Below, piece after piece: positions 33,327 through 42,034 of a stretch of DNA of 64,000 nt. The translations under genes were made by a program, and so were the position numbers. The notes beneath the pieces are model-generated. The model searched no databases. It was not told where the DNA came from and saw only the letters and a program-made list of their open reading frames with translations. The stretch is from Chryseobacterium artocarpi (GTDB taxonomy: Bacteria > Bacteroidota > Bacteroidia > Flavobacteriales > Weeksellaceae): NCBI RefSeq assembly GCF_001684975.1, contig NZ_MAYH01000048.1, positions 124,001 to 188,000 of the forward strand, written 5' to 3'. Positions within the stretch are counted from its first letter, which is position 1; each line of letters opens with the position of its first letter.

Positions 33327-34757
33327 ATGAAAGAAATTAATATTAAAAACGTTGCGATTACATTCGTCGTTGCGTTAATCATCTGGTTCATTCCTGTACC
33401 CGAGAGGGTTACTCAGGATGCGTGGCATCTTTTTGCCATTTTTGCGGCAACCATTTTAGGGATTATTTTAAAAGCGGCTCCTATGGGAACGATGTGTATG
33501 ATGGCGATAGGATTTACAGCTCTTACACAGGTTGTAGCTCCCGGAGACGCAGGAAAATCAATTACTAAAGCTCTTTCCGGGTTTGGAGATAAAGTGATCT
33601 GGCTGATCGGGATTTCATTCTTTATTGCCAGAGGATTTATTAAAACAGGACTTGGAAACCGTATTGCCTTTTTATTCATCAGGGTTTTCGGTAAAAGTTC
33701 ATTAGGACTTGCCTACGGATTAGGGCTTGCCGATGTTTGTCTTGCTCCGGCTATTCCAAGTAATACGGCAAGAGGCGGAGGAATTATTTATCCCATTATG
33801 AAATCTATGGCGATAAGCTTTGATTCTGTTCCTGAAAAGCCTGAAACCCACAGAAAATTAGGATCATTTTTAACCCTGAACAGTTATTATATGAACCTCA
33901 TCGCTTCTTCTATGTTCCTTACGGGAACTGCGAGTAATCCAATGTGTCAGAAGTTTGCGGCAAACCTTGGAATTGATATCACATGGATGTCATGGGCTGC
34001 GGCAGGTTTTGTTCCTGGTTTGGTGGCGTTCTTCGTAGTTCCGTTGGTATTATACAAATTATACCCGCCTGAATTGAAAAAAACAGGAGATGCTCCTAAA
34101 ATGGCAGCTCAAAAACTGAAAGAGATGGGACCTATTTCTAAAAATGAATGGCTGATGCTATTGGCTTTCTTCATTCTCTTAGGACTTTGGATTTTCGGTG
34201 GAGCGCTTTCTATTGATGCAACAACAACTGCATTTATTGGGTTAACATTATTGCTATTAACATCAGTATTAACCTGGGAAGACGTAAAAAGTGAAAAAGG
34301 AGCATGGGATACCATTGTTTGGTTCGCTGTGTTAGTAATGATGGCAAGCTCTTTGAATGAACTCGGCTTCATTGGCTGGTTCAGTAATCTTATTAAAGTA
34401 CAGATAGGAGGTTTGAGCTGGCAGGTAGCTTTCCCTGTTATCATTGTCGTTTACTTCTTTAGCCACTACATTTTCGCGAGTGCTACAGCTCACGTTGCTG
34501 CTATGTACGCTGCCTTACTTGGGGTAGGTGTTTCTTTGGGAATTCCTCCTATGTTATTGGCAATGATGCTAGGTTTTATGGGATCTATTTATGGAGTGCT
34601 TACCCATTATGGTCATGGTCCGGCGCCGGTATTCTTCGGTAGTGGATATGTAGACCTGAAAGTATGGTGGCTTCGTGGTCTTGAAATCGGTATTGTGCTT
34701 TTAATTATCTATATGGCTGTAGGAGGTCTTTGGATGAAAGTTTTAGGATATTATTAA
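33327..34757 (+). CDS. DASS-family sodium/anion (dicarboxylate) transporter
   Basis: The ATG at 33327 is preferred to the GTG at 33318. The 476-residue protein has about 12 membrane segments and the family repeats around SNTARGGGIIYPI, ASNPMCQKFAANLGI, IFASATAHVAAMYA and the GPAPVFFGSGYV C-terminal segment. The SNT motif is the conserved Na+/carboxylate-binding site of the divalent-anion:sodium symporters (SLC13/CitT type). The substrate is most likely succinate, fumarate or malate, given that sdhCAB follows after 17 bases. It lies 10-20 bases after the porin gene. Confidence 0.88.
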   Translation: MKEINIKNVAITFVVALIIWFIPVPERVTQDAWHLFAIFAATILGIILKAAPMGTMCMMAIGFTALTQVVAPGDAGKSITKALSGFGDKVIWLIGISFFIARGFIKTGLGNRIAFLFIRVFGKSSLGLAYGLGLADVCLAPAIPSNTARGGGIIYPIMKSMAISFDSVPEKPETHRKLGSFLTLNSYYMNLIASSMFLTGTASNPMCQKFAANLGIDITWMSWAAAGFVPGLVAFFVVPLVLYKLYPPELKKTGDAPKMAAQKLKEMGPISKNEWLMLLAFFILLGLWIFGGALSIDATTTAFIGLTLLLLTSVLTWEDVKSEKGAWDTIVWFAVLVMMASSLNELGFIGWFSNLIKVQIGGLSWQVAFPVIIVVYFFSHYIFASATAHVAAMYAALLGVGVSLGIPPMLLAMMLGFMGSIYGVLTHYGHGPAPVFFGSGYVDLKVWWLRGLEIGIVLLIIYMAVGGLWMKVLGYY

Positions 34758-34774
34758 TTATTTAAATCAACTCT

Positions 34775-35431
34775 ATGTTATCAACATTGTCAAGAAAAAT
34801 GCTGATGTGCCTTACAGGACTCTTTTTGGGATTCTTCCTGTTGATTCATTTCCTCGGAAATCTTCAGCTTTTCCTTCCACAGGAGCAGGCACACCTGCAA
34901 TTCAATGCGTATTCGCACTTTTTATCCGGAAATATCATTATCAAAATAGTTTCATATGTTTTGTATGCCAGCATTATTCTCCATGCTGTAGACGGATTGA
35001 TCATCACTTTAAAAAATAAAAAATCCGGTGGTGGTTATCAGAATGACAGACGCGGAAGAGCCAGCAAATGGGCATCCCGAAATATGGGCATCCTCGGAAC
35101 ATTGGTTCTTATCTTTCTGGTCATTCATTTTCAAAACTTCTGGTATATCTATAAATTCGGAAATCCACCTTTGGATGAAAACGGAAACAAAGATTTATAT
35201 ATTCTGGTAGTGAATGTCTTTAAAGAATGGTGGTATGTGATCATTTATGTTCTTTCTATGATTGCTTTATGCTATCACCTGATTCATGGGCTATACAGTG
35301 CCGTAAGAACATTGGGATTATATCATCCTAAGTTTGTGAAATGGTTCAAAATCATCGGAACGGCATATTCTATCATTATCAGTTTAGGCTTTGCACTGAT
35401 GCCTATTTATGTATTCTTCACTTATCATTAA
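34775..35431 (+). CDS. sdhC: Succinate dehydrogenase/fumarate reductase cytochrome b subunit
   Basis: This 218-residue protein has five membrane segments (residues about 10-30, 52-75, 95-120, 150-172 and 185-210) typical of the single-anchor diheme type-B subunit. Heme-ligand His candidates occur in the helices (LLIHFLGNLQLF, IILHAVDGLIITL, VIHFQNFWYIY, CYHLIHGLYSAV). It anchors SdhAB to the inner membrane and passes electrons to or from menaquinone. It precedes sdhA directly; the stop and next start are 9 bases apart. Confidence 0.9.
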   Translation: MLSTLSRKMLMCLTGLFLGFFLLIHFLGNLQLFLPQEQAHLQFNAYSHFLSGNIIIKIVSYVLYASIILHAVDGLIITLKNKKSGGGYQNDRRGRASKWASRNMGILGTLVLIFLVIHFQNFWYIYKFGNPPLDENGNKDLYILVVNVFKEWWYVIIYVLSMIALCYHLIHGLYSAVRTLGLYHPKFVKWFKIIGTAYSIIISLGFALMPIYVFFTYH

Positions 35432-35442
35432 ACAGACCTATC

Positions 35443-37359
35443 ATGATTTTAGATTCAAAAATACCACAGGGACCATTGGAACACAAATGGGACAATTATA
35501 AAAAGAAAGCTAAGCTCGTCAATCCAGCCAATCGAAAAAAACTGGATGTTATTGTTGTAGGAACAGGTCTTGCAGGAAGCTCTATAGCAGCCTCTTTAGG
35601 AGAGATGGGTTATAATGTAAAGTCATTTTGCTTCCAGGACAGCCCAAGAAGAGCACACTCTGTGGCAGCACAGGGAGGTGTGAATGCTGCTAAAAACTAT
35701 AAAAATGACGGTGACAGTGTTTACAGAATGTTTGTAGACACTTTAAAAGGAGGAGACTTCAGAGCCCGTGAAGCCAATGTTTACCGAATGGCTGAATGTT
35801 CTTTAAATCTTATCGACCAATCCGTAGCGCAAGGAGTTCCTTTCGGACGTGAATATGGTGGTTATCTTAATAACCGATCTTTCGGAGGAGTTCAGGTAAG
35901 CCGAACGTTCTATGCAAGAGGACAAACGGGGCAACAGTTACTTCTTGGTGCTTATCAGGCTTTAATGAGACAGGTTGGAAAAGGTTCTGTACAATTGTTT
36001 TCAAGACATGAAATGCTTGACCTTGTTGTTATTGACGGCAAAGCGCGAGGAATTATCGTAAGGAATTTAGACACAGGAGAAATTGAAAGACATGCAGCAC
36101 ATGCAGTAGTCCTGGCAACAGGTGGTTATGGAAAAATTTATTATCTGTCTACCTTAGCTATGGGATGTAATGGTTCTGCTATTTGGAGAGCCCATAAAAA
36201 AGGAGCTTTAATGGCTTCCCCAAGCTGGATTCAGGTACACCCTACTTCCCTTCCCCAATCCGGAGATTATCAGTCTAAATTAACATTAATGTCTGAATCA
36301 CTGCGTAATGACGGAAGAATCTGGGTTCCTGCAAAACATGATGAAAACAGAGCTCCCAATGATATTCCTGAAAACGAAAGAGATTATTATCTGGAAAGAA
36401 GATATCCCGCTTTTGGAAACTTAGCGCCAAGAGATATTTCGTCCCGTGCAGCAAAAGAAAGAATTGATGCAGGATTTGGAATCGGTCCTTTAAAAAATGC
36501 TGTTTATCTGGATTTCTCTAAAGCCATTAATGAGCAGGGAAAAGATAAAATCAAAGAGAAATATGGAAATTTATTTGATATGTATCTTAAGATCACCGGA
36601 TATGATGCCTATAAAGAACCGATGATGATTTCCCCGTCAGCACACTTCTCCATGGGAGGTCTTTGGGTAGACTATGAACTGATGACTACTGTTCCTGGAT
36701 TATTTGCTTTAGGTGAAGCTAATTTCGCAGATCACGGTGCAAACAGGCTGGGAGCCAACTCACTTTTACAGGCTTCTGTAGATGGGTATTTTATTGCTCC
36801 TTATACCATCGCCAATTATTTAGCGAGTGAGATTCATACCGGAAAAATTTCACCAGATAGCCCAGCGTTTGAACAGGCTGAAAATGCTGTTAAAAATCAG
36901 ATTCAAGACTTTATGAAAATCAAAGGAACCAAAACTGTTGATTATTTCCATAAGACATTAGGTAAGCTATTATATGATTACTGCGGACTTGCCAGAAATG
37001 AGGAAGGTTTGAAATATGCCATTCAGGAAATCAGAAAATTAAAACAGGAATTCTACAAAGACGTCAGAGTTTCCGGACAGGGAGATCAAATGAATTCCGA
37101 GCTGGAAAAAGCAGGTCGTGTTGCCGATTATTTTGAGATTGGAGAACTGATGTGCTACGATGCTTTAACAAGAAATGAATCCTGTGGAGCTCACTTCCGT
37201 GAAGAATATCAGACCCCGGACGGTGAAGCAATGAGAAACGATGCAGAATATCAGTTTATCTCCGCATGGGCATGGGCAGGTGAAAACAGCGAACCTGAAC
37301 TGATCAAAGAACCTTTGATCTTTGAAGAAATACAGCCAACGGTAAGAAGTTACAAATAA
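35443..37359 (+). CDS. sdhA: Succinate dehydrogenase/fumarate reductase flavoprotein subunit
   Basis: The start at 35443 (MILDSKIPQGPLEHKWDN) leaves no overlap with sdhC; the frame continues upstream within sdhC. The 638-residue protein has the FAD-binding start VIVVGTGLAGSSIAASLGE, the flavin-attachment His in RAHSVAAQGGVNAA, a substrate-binding His-Thr region around QVHPTSLPQSGDY, the catalytic Arg segment RDISSRAAKERI and FSMGGLWVDYELMTTVPGLF. It oxidises succinate to fumarate or, in anaerobic metabolism, reduces fumarate; type-B enzymes of Bacteroidota are used both ways. Confidence 0.94.
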   Translation: MILDSKIPQGPLEHKWDNYKKKAKLVNPANRKKLDVIVVGTGLAGSSIAASLGEMGYNVKSFCFQDSPRRAHSVAAQGGVNAAKNYKNDGDSVYRMFVDTLKGGDFRAREANVYRMAECSLNLIDQSVAQGVPFGREYGGYLNNRSFGGVQVSRTFYARGQTGQQLLLGAYQALMRQVGKGSVQLFSRHEMLDLVVIDGKARGIIVRNLDTGEIERHAAHAVVLATGGYGKIYYLSTLAMGCNGSAIWRAHKKGALMASPSWIQVHPTSLPQSGDYQSKLTLMSESLRNDGRIWVPAKHDENRAPNDIPENERDYYLERRYPAFGNLAPRDISSRAAKERIDAGFGIGPLKNAVYLDFSKAINEQGKDKIKEKYGNLFDMYLKITGYDAYKEPMMISPSAHFSMGGLWVDYELMTTVPGLFALGEANFADHGANRLGANSLLQASVDGYFIAPYTIANYLASEIHTGKISPDSPAFEQAENAVKNQIQDFMKIKGTKTVDYFHKTLGKLLYDYCGLARNEEGLKYAIQEIRKLKQEFYKDVRVSGQGDQMNSELEKAGRVADYFEIGELMCYDALTRNESCGAHFREEYQTPDGEAMRNDAEYQFISAWAWAGENSEPELIKEPLIFEEIQPTVRSYK

Positions 37360-37371
37360 AAAACAAAAATT

Positions 37372-38121
37372 ATGGATTTACACCTTAAGATATGGAGACA
37401 GAAAGACAAAAAAAGTGAGGGAAAACTGGTAGGTTATGACCTTAAAGGATTGAATCCCCACATGTCTTTTCTGGAAATGTTGGATACCTTAAACGAAAAA
37501 CTGATCACCCAAGGAGATGAACCTGTAGAATTCGATCACGATTGCCGTGAAGGAATCTGCGGACAGTGTGGAATGATGATCAACGGAATCGCTCATGGTC
37601 CTCTAAAAAATACAACAACCTGTCAGCTTCACCTGAGATCTTTTAAAGATGGTGAAACGATTTTGATAGAACCTTTCCGTGCGGATGCTTTTCCGGTGAA
37701 AAAAGATTTAAAGGTAGACCGCTCTGCTTTTGACAGAATTATTTCTTCCGGAGGTTTTGTATCCGTAAATACAGGTCAGGCTCCTGATGCCACTGCTATT
37801 CCGGTAACGCATCAAACTGCTGAGGAGGCGTTTGATTCTGCGGCTTGTATAGGCTGTGGAGCTTGTGTGGCCACTTGTAAAAACGGAAGTGCGGCATTAT
37901 TCACTTCAGCAAAAATCACTCATATGGCATTGCTTCCGCAAGGTAAAGAAGAAAGAAGTAAACGTGTGTTGGATATGGTTTCCCAAATGGATGCCGAGCT
38001 TTTCGGGCACTGTTCCAATACGGAAGCCTGTGAAGTAGAATGTCCACAGGGAATCTCTGTTCTGAATATTGCCAGAATGAATTTTGAATACAACAGAGCT
38101 TTGTTTTTCCAGAAAAAATAA
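37372..38121 (+). CDS. sdhB: Succinate dehydrogenase/fumarate reductase iron-sulfur subunit
   Basis: A 249-residue protein with the plant-type [2Fe-2S] domain (CREGICGQCGMMINGIAHG with later Cys in TTCQLHL) and a C-terminal ferredoxin-like part CIGCGACVATCKNGSA plus CSNTEACEVECPQGI for the [4Fe-4S]/[3Fe-4S] clusters. It carries electrons between SdhA and SdhC. It ends the operon porin-transporter-sdhCAB; a terminator follows 70 bases later. Confidence 0.94.
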   Translation: MDLHLKIWRQKDKKSEGKLVGYDLKGLNPHMSFLEMLDTLNEKLITQGDEPVEFDHDCREGICGQCGMMINGIAHGPLKNTTTCQLHLRSFKDGETILIEPFRADAFPVKKDLKVDRSAFDRIISSGGFVSVNTGQAPDATAIPVTHQTAEEAFDSAACIGCGACVATCKNGSAALFTSAKITHMALLPQGKEERSKRVLDMVSQMDAELFGHCSNTEACEVECPQGISVLNIARMNFEYNRALFFQKK

Positions 38122-38189
38122 TAAAGACGAAAGAGAAAAAAAGCTAAGAAAGCTGTGAAAGCTGGACAAGCAAGATTGATAATGTGTGT

Positions 38190-38226
38190 AAGGGCGGATT
38201 TGCAAATAAGTAAATCTGCCCTTTTA
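38190..38226 (+). terminator. Rho-independent terminator after sdhB
   Basis: AAGGGCGGATTT and AAATCTGCCCTT pair (one G-U) around a 10-base loop and are followed by T residues. Confidence 0.75.
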
Positions 38227-38244
38227 CTTTTTTAGCTTTTCCTC

Positions 38245-39207
38245 TTAAAATATCTTCGGAATCATTATTTTCTTCGGATCATTTTCGTCATACATGATTT
38301 CTATATTTCCTGCTTTCGGTACTGAAGAAAGGTTCAAAAGACTGACAATTTTTTTATAAACAGCGATGTGCTCCGTGCCTTTATAATCTTTGAAGCTCAC
38401 CTGAAACATCAGTTCCGGCTGATCATTCACCGTAAGACCTGTTTGACTTACACTGATAATATTCGCTTCAGCATTTCTCCCTGCAAACAGAATTCGTTCT
38501 TCTTTTTTGCTCTTGAAGAATTTCCCTACAATCAGCTGAAAGACCAACACATAAATAATCGTCATCACACCACTGAAAATAATCGGATGCATAAAGGTAA
38601 GAAACCTCCAGCCATAGTCAAAAGATTCCTTCAGATAAAAATAAGAGTACAATCCGGTAATATAAGCAATCAACAATATTATAAATACAATTCTTAACAT
38701 CATTCCGGATGCATTGAATCCTACTTTCTGATCACTCAAAATAAAATAAGGTTCCTGAGAAACAGTAGGATTCAGCAGGACTTTTACTTCTTTCCCTACA
38801 TCAAACCTTTTTTCCTGAGGCTTGGAATCATGAAACATCACCTCATGCTCAATCATGGTATTTCTGAGATTAGGAAACGAAAGGACAATCTGAATAGCAT
38901 TCATATTCGTTTTTGGAAAATATTTGATGAGCTGATAACGGATAACTTTTGCTTCTCTGGGTATTCCGTTTCTCAAAATGGAATGGATTGTATTCTTCTG
39001 TTTAAAAGTTTTAATGAAAAGATTATTAATAAAGAATACAAGTATATATCCCCATATCAACAAAGAAAAACCGAGATACCCATAGCTCACAGCTAATGAA
39101 TTTCTCGGTTCTGTTGCGAGTTCCCCACCCATCATATAAATGAAAATCGGAAACGGTACGCAGAAAAACAGGAGGAAAGCTCCCCAGAAAATGATCATAA
39201 ATTTCAT
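38245..39207 (-). CDS. Membrane protein with two similar soluble domains
   Basis: This 320-residue protein has four membrane segments, two near residues 5-25 and 44-66 and two near 172-194 and 210-235. Each pair is followed by a beta-rich soluble domain that begins with a conserved-looking 'REAKVIRYQ'/'AEANIISVSQTG' element and ends with 'KVLLNPT'/'NIEIMYDEND', resembling DUF3592-type domains in tandem. This looks like an internal duplication. Function unknown. It converges with sdhB and shares the terminator region. Confidence 0.7.
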   Translation of the reverse strand: MKFMIIFWGAFLLFFCVPFPIFIYMMGGELATEPRNSLAVSYGYLGFSLLIWGYILVFFINNLFIKTFKQKNTIHSILRNGIPREAKVIRYQLIKYFPKTNMNAIQIVLSFPNLRNTMIEHEVMFHDSKPQEKRFDVGKEVKVLLNPTVSQEPYFILSDQKVGFNASGMMLRIVFIILLIAYITGLYSYFYLKESFDYGWRFLTFMHPIIFSGVMTIIYVLVFQLIVGKFFKSKKEERILFAGRNAEANIISVSQTGLTVNDQPELMFQVSFKDYKGTEHIAVYKKIVSLLNLSSVPKAGNIEIMYDENDPKKIMIPKIF

Positions 39208-39337
39208 AACTGTTATTTTGTAATCAGCAATAAAGTTATGATAATATTATTTATTAATGGCTGGAAGATTAAAGAGGGAGGCTGGAAGTTACTTTTAATC
39301 AATAACTGACCGTCAACATCTTTAAAGCTCTTCTCAA

Positions 39338-40351
39338 TTATACTTCTTTGTCAAAGTAAAGTCTGTAATATTTTCCTTTATCATCCTCACCCATTTCCAG
39401 TTTTTGTCTGTCTCCGTGAATGTAGATATGGAAGTTTTTATCTAGTTTAATGATACTTTTAAAATGTCTTTGCGTCTTTTTCACCGCTGCTTCATTGATT
39501 GGGAATTCTTCTGCAATATTCACCTGCATATCCTGCTCATAATCAGTTTTAAAGTTTACAAAACTTTCGATCACATGCTCATCACCCAATACTTCATTGG
39601 CAAATTCGTCCAATTTAAATTCTTCTTTTTCTTTAAAGAAATTAATAGATTTATTAAGGAAATCAGCCTGATCAGCTTTTGATACTTCAAACTCCTGCGG
39701 AAGTTGTTTCGTGATGTAATCTTTGTAAACCATCAATGCTTCCTGAGTGTGGAAATACTCATCATCACGCTGTTTTACTTTTAAGAAATCTTCGAACCAG
39801 TAATACATGTCTCCGTTTTTGTTGTTATCAACTACGGAAAGTACATACCCTGTATCTTTATTATTGTTGTAGATCAAAGCTGCTTTATCAATTTTAGATA
39901 AACCGATTCCCTGATCTTTTTCAATATCAAATGTTTCTTCTGATGGATTAATTTTCAGGAATGATTCTCTCTTCTCCGTTTTAAAAATCCCAATCTTATC
40001 TACTTTATCCGGGCGGTCACTTTCATCTTCAAAAAGAACAATGAATAATTCCCCGCTCTGAACTCTAGGATTTTCTGCTGCTTCGAAAAGGTGTTTTGCA
40101 ATGTTTTCAGATTCCCAAATAAACTTAGACTTATCATCAAAAATTTCAGATACAGCACTGTAAACCGGATTATTCACCAGATACGTATCACTGTAAAAAT
40201 GAAAAGTTTCTTCTGATTTGAAAGATCCTAAAAAGTAATCCTCAAGCATCTCTGCCATTCCTTCCTCAAGCTTCAGTTCTTCCTGAGAAAGCGTTAAGGA
40301 ATCTCCATTGATCTTATTTCCGACTCTGTGTACTATTATTTTTGAAAACAT
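39338..40351 (-). CDS. Nucleoid-associated protein (YejK/NdpA-like)
   Basis: This 337-residue soluble protein starts KIIVHRVGNKINGDSLTLSQ and contains HFYSDTYLVNNPVYSAVSEIF and SGELFIVLFED, in line with the nucleoid-associated protein (37-kD, YejK/NdpA) family as found in Bacteroidota. Escherichia YejK is found on the nucleoid and binds topoisomerase IV; whether this distant member does so is unknown. It is a single gene; the long inverted repeat lies upstream of it. Confidence 0.78.
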   Translation of the reverse strand: MFSKIIVHRVGNKINGDSLTLSQEELKLEEGMAEMLEDYFLGSFKSEETFHFYSDTYLVNNPVYSAVSEIFDDKSKFIWESENIAKHLFEAAENPRVQSGELFIVLFEDESDRPDKVDKIGIFKTEKRESFLKINPSEETFDIEKDQGIGLSKIDKAALIYNNNKDTGYVLSVVDNNKNGDMYYWFEDFLKVKQRDDEYFHTQEALMVYKDYITKQLPQEFEVSKADQADFLNKSINFFKEKEEFKLDEFANEVLGDEHVIESFVNFKTDYEQDMQVNIAEEFPINEAAVKKTQRHFKSIIKLDKNFHIYIHGDRQKLEMGEDDKGKYYRLYFDKEV

Positions 40352-40426
40352 CTTCTGAATATTTGGACTGCAAAGATATTCATTCTATCCTTTCTATGAA
40401 ACTGAAAATTAGTTTTGAATTCTTTG

Positions 40427-40571
40427 AACCACAAAAGTCACAAAAGCTTTTATTTTTTAACACTAAAAGAGGAAAATCTAAGATTTCCAAAACTTAAGCG
40501 CAATCCTTATTCTTAAACCTTATCATTTAAAATAACTTAAGTGTTATTATCCTTTTGTGACTTTTGTGGTT
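40427..40571. repeat. 145-bp element with perfect 20-bp terminal inverted repeats
   Basis: The left end AACCACAAAAGTCACAAAAG (40427-40446) is the exact reverse complement of the right end at 40552-40571. The 105-base interior is AT-rich and non-coding and contains ACTTAAGCG, similar to the core of the element at 3841-3987. No transposase or obvious target-site duplication was identified; it is best described as a MITE-like, Flavobacteriia intergenic palindrome. It may fold as a long cruciform or RNA hairpin. It lies in the 394-base gap between two divergent genes. Confidence 0.8.
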
Positions 40572-40745
40572 GATAAAAAATCCTATCCACCTTTTCCAAT
40601 TTGATAAAATCCTTATCATTTTGAAATGCTTTTTCACGTTTTAAACTTCAAACAAAAACATACAAACAAATGTATTCCAACCAGTTAATAAAAAACTGAT
40701 TTAAAAGGTACATCATTGGCACCATCATTTTCAAAACATAAAAAA

Positions 40746-40910
40746 ATGGACTTAAAAACATTGAACCGAATAGACAAATTAAGAAGATTAAAAAGCAGAG
40801 GTCCAAAAACACCTACATGGCTCAAGCCATATCATATGCTTTTTATAGCATTTTTAACCATTTTCATCTTTGGTGCCCTGATGAAACTACTGGAACAAAA
40901 CCACATTTAA
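40746..40910 (+). CDS. Tiny single-pass membrane protein (module copy 1)
   Basis: The ATG at 40746 gives a 54-residue protein, MDLKTLNRIDKLRRLKSRGP at the start, basic and proline-containing, followed by one transmembrane helix (LFIAFLTIFIFGALMKLL, about residues 31-48). A TTG at 40716 would add ten residues. The gene sits 11 bases before a small helical protein gene; the same pairing occurs again at 41361-41939. Confidence 0.6.
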   Translation: MDLKTLNRIDKLRRLKSRGPKTPTWLKPYHMLFIAFLTIFIFGALMKLLEQNHI

Positions 40911-40921
40911 AAATAGATACT

Positions 40922-41278
40922 ATGAATTATTTACAAGCTTTACAGGAAATCACAGAGCTGGTTCCTGATTTTGAAAATGAACTGAATAACACAAAAAATA
41001 CAAACTCTTACAGCGTGATCCGCACATTCACGGAACGTATTAAAAATATGATCCGCCAAAATGACAGCAATCTGCTATTCAGAAGTTTACAAAAGATGGA
41101 CAAAATATATAAAGATGGCGATCTGACATTAAAAAACGCTATTGAGAATACTTTTATCTACTCTTTGGACAATTTTACAGCATTTTGCAACAAAGATTAC
41201 CGGAAAATGATCTTCAGTCACATTTCTTCTGACCTGAAAAACAGCTATTCAAGACAAATTTACAGTCATGGTATATAA
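40922..41278 (+). CDS. Small helical protein (DUF7674-like), module copy 1
   Basis: The ATG at 40922 (MNYLQALQEITELVPDFENE) is chosen over the longer frame from 40817, which overlaps the previous gene. The 118-residue all-helical soluble protein has the pattern SLQKMDKIYKDGDLTLKNAI, ENTFIYSLDNF, recurring in its relative at 41544-41939 as IKLMDGLYRNGNSYVRTMIE, ENIFVRSFESF. The name DUF7674 is from memory and uncertain. Function unknown; its genetic partner is the tiny membrane protein. Confidence 0.65.
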   Translation: MNYLQALQEITELVPDFENELNNTKNTNSYSVIRTFTERIKNMIRQNDSNLLFRSLQKMDKIYKDGDLTLKNAIENTFIYSLDNFTAFCNKDYRKMIFSHISSDLKNSYSRQIYSHGI

Positions 41279-41360
41279 AGGTTTTATTACATTTTTAACC
41301 TGTTTTATTACAAAGTGTTTAAATTAAACAAAATCAAAAATAACTCACATTCAATAGATT

Positions 41361-41492
41361 ATGAAAAATAAAATCAGACGAATTTCCGACTGGAAAACCT
41401 GGAAAACTACCACTAACAGACACAATTCTGAGATATTACTCACTCACATTGCAGTGATTGTAGGAGTATTCATTTTTGCAGCGTGTCTGTAA
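41361..41492 (+). CDS. Tiny single-pass membrane protein (module copy 2)
   Basis: A 43-residue frame, ATG at 41361 to TAA at 41492: a basic start (MKNKIRRISDWKTWKTTTNR) and one hydrophobic helix near the C-terminus (HIAVIVGVFIFAACL). It parallels the tiny protein at 40746-40910 in layout: positive N-terminus, single helix, immediately upstream of a helical paralogue. It is too short for routine gene finders but its repeated context argues that it is real. Confidence 0.5.
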   Translation: MKNKIRRISDWKTWKTTTNRHNSEILLTHIAVIVGVFIFAACL

Positions 41493-41543
41493 ATTTTGGT
41501 ATACATTTCGCTGCAATAATAAGTGTTTGAAAAATTCTTAATT

Positions 41544-41939
41544 ATGATGAAAGTACAAATGCAAACTATTAATCAAAAAATAGCTGTTGAATACTTAAAA
41601 TTTTTCTATCCGCGACTTCGCAATGAAATCATACAGCTGTCTGTACAGGACAACTTTGCAGGAATTATGCAGGCGACAGTTAATTATTTAAAAGGACTGT
41701 TGCAGGAATCGAAGATCAACATTATTGCCCATCACATTAAACTGATGGACGGACTTTACAGAAATGGAAACTCCTACGTAAGAACAATGATCGAAAACAT
41801 CTTTGTAAGATCTTTTGAAAGCTTTAAAAAACATGCTAAGATTGCCCATTGGAAACTTCTTTATCAGTATATGCCGGTAAGTTTCCAGATCATTTATAAT
41901 GAACAGCAAAAGCAAGATCAGATGTATTTTGGTAAATAA
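41544..41939 (+). CDS. Small helical protein (DUF7674-like), module copy 2
   Basis: The ATG at 41544 is preferred to the GTG at 41523. This 131-residue soluble protein is a divergent paralogue of the one at 40922-41278: both have a central L-M/K-M-D-x-Y-x-x-G segment followed by a helix with E-N-x-F and S-F-x-x-F. The two copies with their tiny membrane partners make a duplicated two-gene module. No function is known. Confidence 0.65.
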   Translation: MMKVQMQTINQKIAVEYLKFFYPRLRNEIIQLSVQDNFAGIMQATVNYLKGLLQESKINIIAHHIKLMDGLYRNGNSYVRTMIENIFVRSFESFKKHAKIAHWKLLYQYMPVSFQIIYNEQQKQDQMYFGK

Positions 41940-42034
41940 CTTTAAAAGGCAGAGAACGTGAATAGATATACATTAATTCACTTCTCTGTCTTTCTTTTTT
42001 CTTATAAAAAACTAATTTTGCAAAAAAAAATACC

